A stretch of 16,268 nt of DNA. Source: Flavobacteriales bacterium UBA5422 (GTDB lineage Bacteria; Bacteroidota; Bacteroidia; Flavobacteriales_D; Crocinitomicaceae). Positions within the stretch are counted from its first letter, which is position 1, and every line of letters starts with the position of its first letter. The DNA lies in contig DHNG01000033.1 of the NCBI GenBank assembly GCA_002409405.1, positions 29,167 through 45,434 of the forward strand, read 5' to 3'. The translations under genes were made by a program, and so were the position numbers. Shown piece by piece: positions 14,494 to 16,268 of the stretch. Below the pieces are notes generated by a model. It was given only the letters and a program-made list of their open reading frames with translations, searched no databases and was not told the DNA's origin.

Positions 14494-15480
14494 GTGAACC
14501 GTTTTGTTTTACATATCATTTTATTATTCTTTAGTCATCTTTTGAATGCTCAGGAACAGAACCTCGTGTATAACGGAAGTTTTGAAGAATATTCTGAATG
14601 CCCTGTAAGTGCTGAAATGAATAATGGGCAATTTGAACGCGCAAGAGGTTGGTGGATACCTACATTGGCATCACCGGATTATTATCATCGTTGTAATAAT
14701 GATAATAATGGTGCCTGGAATTCAGTATGGATACCAAATAATTTTTGGGGACATCAGGAAACATTTTATGGAGATGGCTATGCCGGTTTTATTCCTGTTA
14801 TGGATGGCAATGGATTGGAATATGAATATTTTAGAACTGAATTAATTTCTCCGTTGAAACCTTGCATAGAATATCGTTTCAGTATGTATGTTTCATTAGC
14901 CGATTATTCAACGCACGGATTAAGTAAAATAGGTGCCTATTTTTCTACTGATAATCCTTATCAACAAAATACAAGTAGAATTATAAATAATCCTCAGATC
15001 AAATATACAGGAGTTCCAATTACCGACACCATTAACTGGACAAAAATAGAAGGAACATTTACCGCCGATGGCGGAGAGCAATACTTAACCATTGGATTTT
15101 TTGATGAAAATATTGATACACTTTTTGTGCAATCCTCTTTGGGATTCTATTTTCATCCATACTATTATGTTGATAGCATTTCTTTGTATCAAGTGGAATC
15201 TAATAACACTGTTCCTTGTGATTTTCAGATAACTTTTCCAAATGTATTTACTCCTAATGGTGATGGGATGAATGATATAATTAATATTTCTGACCTGTTG
15301 GGATTTGTGAATGAAGTGAAAATACTGAACCGGTGGGGAAATGTAATTACTCTGTTAAACAAGGATAATCCCATATGGAATGGAAGTAATTGTCCGGACG
15401 GAGTGTATTATTACATTTTTAAATATGAAGTAAGTAGTAAACAAAAACACCAAAGCGGTTTCATTCAGTTGGTGAGGTAA
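14494..15480 (+). CDS. Secreted protein with T9SS type B (gliding motility-associated) C-terminal sorting domain
   Basis: A 328-residue protein starting with GTG. A TGA stop immediately precedes this codon in frame, and the next ATG (codon 42) would remove the signal peptide, so GTG is the only sensible start. The signal peptide is NRFVLHIILLFFSHLLNAQ. Residues 21-235 contain NLVYNGSFEEYSECP, a start common in Bacteroidota surface proteins with a jelly-roll (carbohydrate-binding-like) domain, and FRTELISPLKPCIEYRFSMYVSL (113-135). Residues about 247-328 are the sorting domain: TFPNVFTPNGDGMNDIINI, KILNRWGNVI, PIWNGSNCPDGVYYYIFKY, ending GFIQLVR. Such domains direct cargo through the type IX secretion system to the cell surface. 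The gene is AT-rich with few GC-ending codons, unlike both neighbours, and may have been acquired separately. The next gene starts 13 bp on. Confidence 0.88.
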   Translation: MNRFVLHIILLFFSHLLNAQEQNLVYNGSFEEYSECPVSAEMNNGQFERARGWWIPTLASPDYYHRCNNDNNGAWNSVWIPNNFWGHQETFYGDGYAGFIPVMDGNGLEYEYFRTELISPLKPCIEYRFSMYVSLADYSTHGLSKIGAYFSTDNPYQQNTSRIINNPQIKYTGVPITDTINWTKIEGTFTADGGEQYLTIGFFDENIDTLFVQSSLGFYFHPYYYVDSISLYQVESNNTVPCDFQITFPNVFTPNGDGMNDIINISDLLGFVNEVKILNRWGNVITLLNKDNPIWNGSNCPDGVYYYIFKYEVSSKQKHQSGFIQLVR

Positions 15481-15493
15481 AACTTGTCAGATA

Positions 15494-16268
15494 ATGAAAC
15501 GAAAATTATTATTTGCCGGTGCACTATTAGTTTATGGCACCGGTATAGCACAAATTGCCCCCGTTGGTGGAAGCCAGGGCACTAATAGCATTGAATACTG
15601 GTCGAGAAGTGGGAATAACTACAACGGTTCCAATAACAATATTTTTGGCACCAAATGGAATTCTCCCATTTACACGATTACAGGTGGGATTTCTCCTGCA
15701 CATGTGCGAATGAAATTGAACGGTGATTTTACTATAGTCCCCCAATATCCCATTAACAATTATGGTTGGAATCAAAACGTCAACACTACCGGTTACATGG
15801 GCTTGGGTGTAAATAGTCCCATTCCCGGAAATCAGTTTCTGTGGTCCAACAAAGGCCCTTTTTCACTACTGCACCTCAATGGCAGAAACGGCACCTTTGT
15901 ACAGGAATTGGGCTACCGTCCGTGGATGCAGGCGGGAATCACCCTTACGGATAACCAGGATTTGTCGTACCTGGGAATGCGCCGCGTAGGCAGCGGATTT
16001 GATGTCACGGAAACAGTCATTGCCTGGTCGGATAATCCTTCCTCTACCAACGGACCGGATGATTTCTCCATTCGTTTTATGGGTGGTTCGGGAAATACGG
16101 CTATCAGCACTACCAACCTACAGGAAACCGGAGACCTGGATGGCTTGCATGTCGCACGTTTTGCAGGCACAGGTGAATTCGGGTTGGGAAATACCTTTGG
16201 CATCAATGCTGCCGGAACACCGAACAACCTGTATGTCCGCCCACAGTCGTTGGCACATTACAGTCTGA
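15494..16268 (+). CDS. Large secreted glycine/asparagine-rich beta protein, 5' part
   Basis: An open frame from ATG 15494 continues without a stop through the right edge (258 complete codons). It begins with a signal peptide (MKRKLLFAGALLVYGTGIAQ), then IAPVGGSQGTNSIEYWSRSGNNYNGSNNNIFG. The rest is rich in Gly, Asn, Ser, Thr and aromatic residues, with short strands and turns (TTGYMGLGVNSPIPGNQFLWSN, SIRFMGGSGNTAIS, TGEFGLGNTFGINAAG). It resembles long Bacteroidota surface proteins whose N-terminal part describes many short beta units and which sometimes end in a tail-fibre or sorting domain, but the C-terminus is not here. I cannot assign a function. It lies 13 bp after the T9SS cargo gene and is probably in the same transcript, although its GC-richer codon use differs. 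Expected at the cell surface or outside. Confidence 0.8.
   Translation, partial: MKRKLLFAGALLVYGTGIAQIAPVGGSQGTNSIEYWSRSGNNYNGSNNNIFGTKWNSPIYTITGGISPAHVRMKLNGDFTIVPQYPINNYGWNQNVNTTGYMGLGVNSPIPGNQFLWSNKGPFSLLHLNGRNGTFVQELGYRPWMQAGITLTDNQDLSYLGMRRVGSGFDVTETVIAWSDNPSSTNGPDDFSIRFMGGSGNTAISTTNLQETGDLDGLHVARFAGTGEFGLGNTFGINAAGTPNNLYVRPQSLAHYSL

Overview
The window looks like a piece of a Bacteroidota chromosome, most plausibly a Flavobacteriales / Crocinitomicaceae-type genome. That placement is inferred from gene content, not from a search. Four things support it. Many genes have the Bacteroidota -7 promoter box (TAnnTTTG) a short distance upstream. Shine-Dalgarno sequences are largely absent. One protein ends in a type IX secretion (T9SS type B) C-terminal domain. 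The long amidophosphoribosyltransferase and the GNAT-nitrilase fusion are forms typical of this phylum.

Layout: (1) 1-334, the 3' end of a bestrophin-family membrane protein, convergent with (2) a secreted protein of unknown function on the minus strand (344-1669). (3) Divergent from it are a two-domain GNAT/carbon-nitrogen hydrolase (1859-3385), an Mpl/MurC-type Mur ligase (3498-4850) and an exported alpha/beta hydrolase (4943-5728). (4) A 413-bp intergenic region with a tandem 20-bp repeat leads to an HU-type nucleoid protein (6142-6414) with a clear terminator, then release factor 1 prfA (6538-7620). (5) Convergent to prfA, across a spacer packed with TATCAA motifs, lies a 633-residue amidophosphoribosyltransferase (7762-9663, minus). 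(6) Next come a small exported protein built from six DWDYWE repeats (9847-10380, minus) and a divergent GT-C glycosyltransferase-like membrane protein (10563-12533). The 3' end of the latter overlaps that of the bacillithiol deacetylase bshB1 (12499-13215, minus). (7) A HisH-type glutamine amidotransferase without a HisF partner (13332-13949) is followed by a more AT-rich stretch. That stretch holds a small XRE regulator (14044-14310, minus), with an inverted repeat over its own start codon, and a T9SS cargo protein (14494-15480). A large secreted beta-rich protein (15494 onward) runs off the right edge.

Most of the window is ordinary housekeeping: translation termination, purine synthesis, nucleoid structure, wall-peptide ligation and low-molecular-weight thiol synthesis. 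I do not see a multi-gene defence, mobile or biosynthetic system. The least explained items are the DWDYWE repeat protein, the HisH-like protein without a partner, the XRE gene with its putative operator beside a T9SS cargo gene, and the short repeat arrays at 6021-6060 and 7629-7696.
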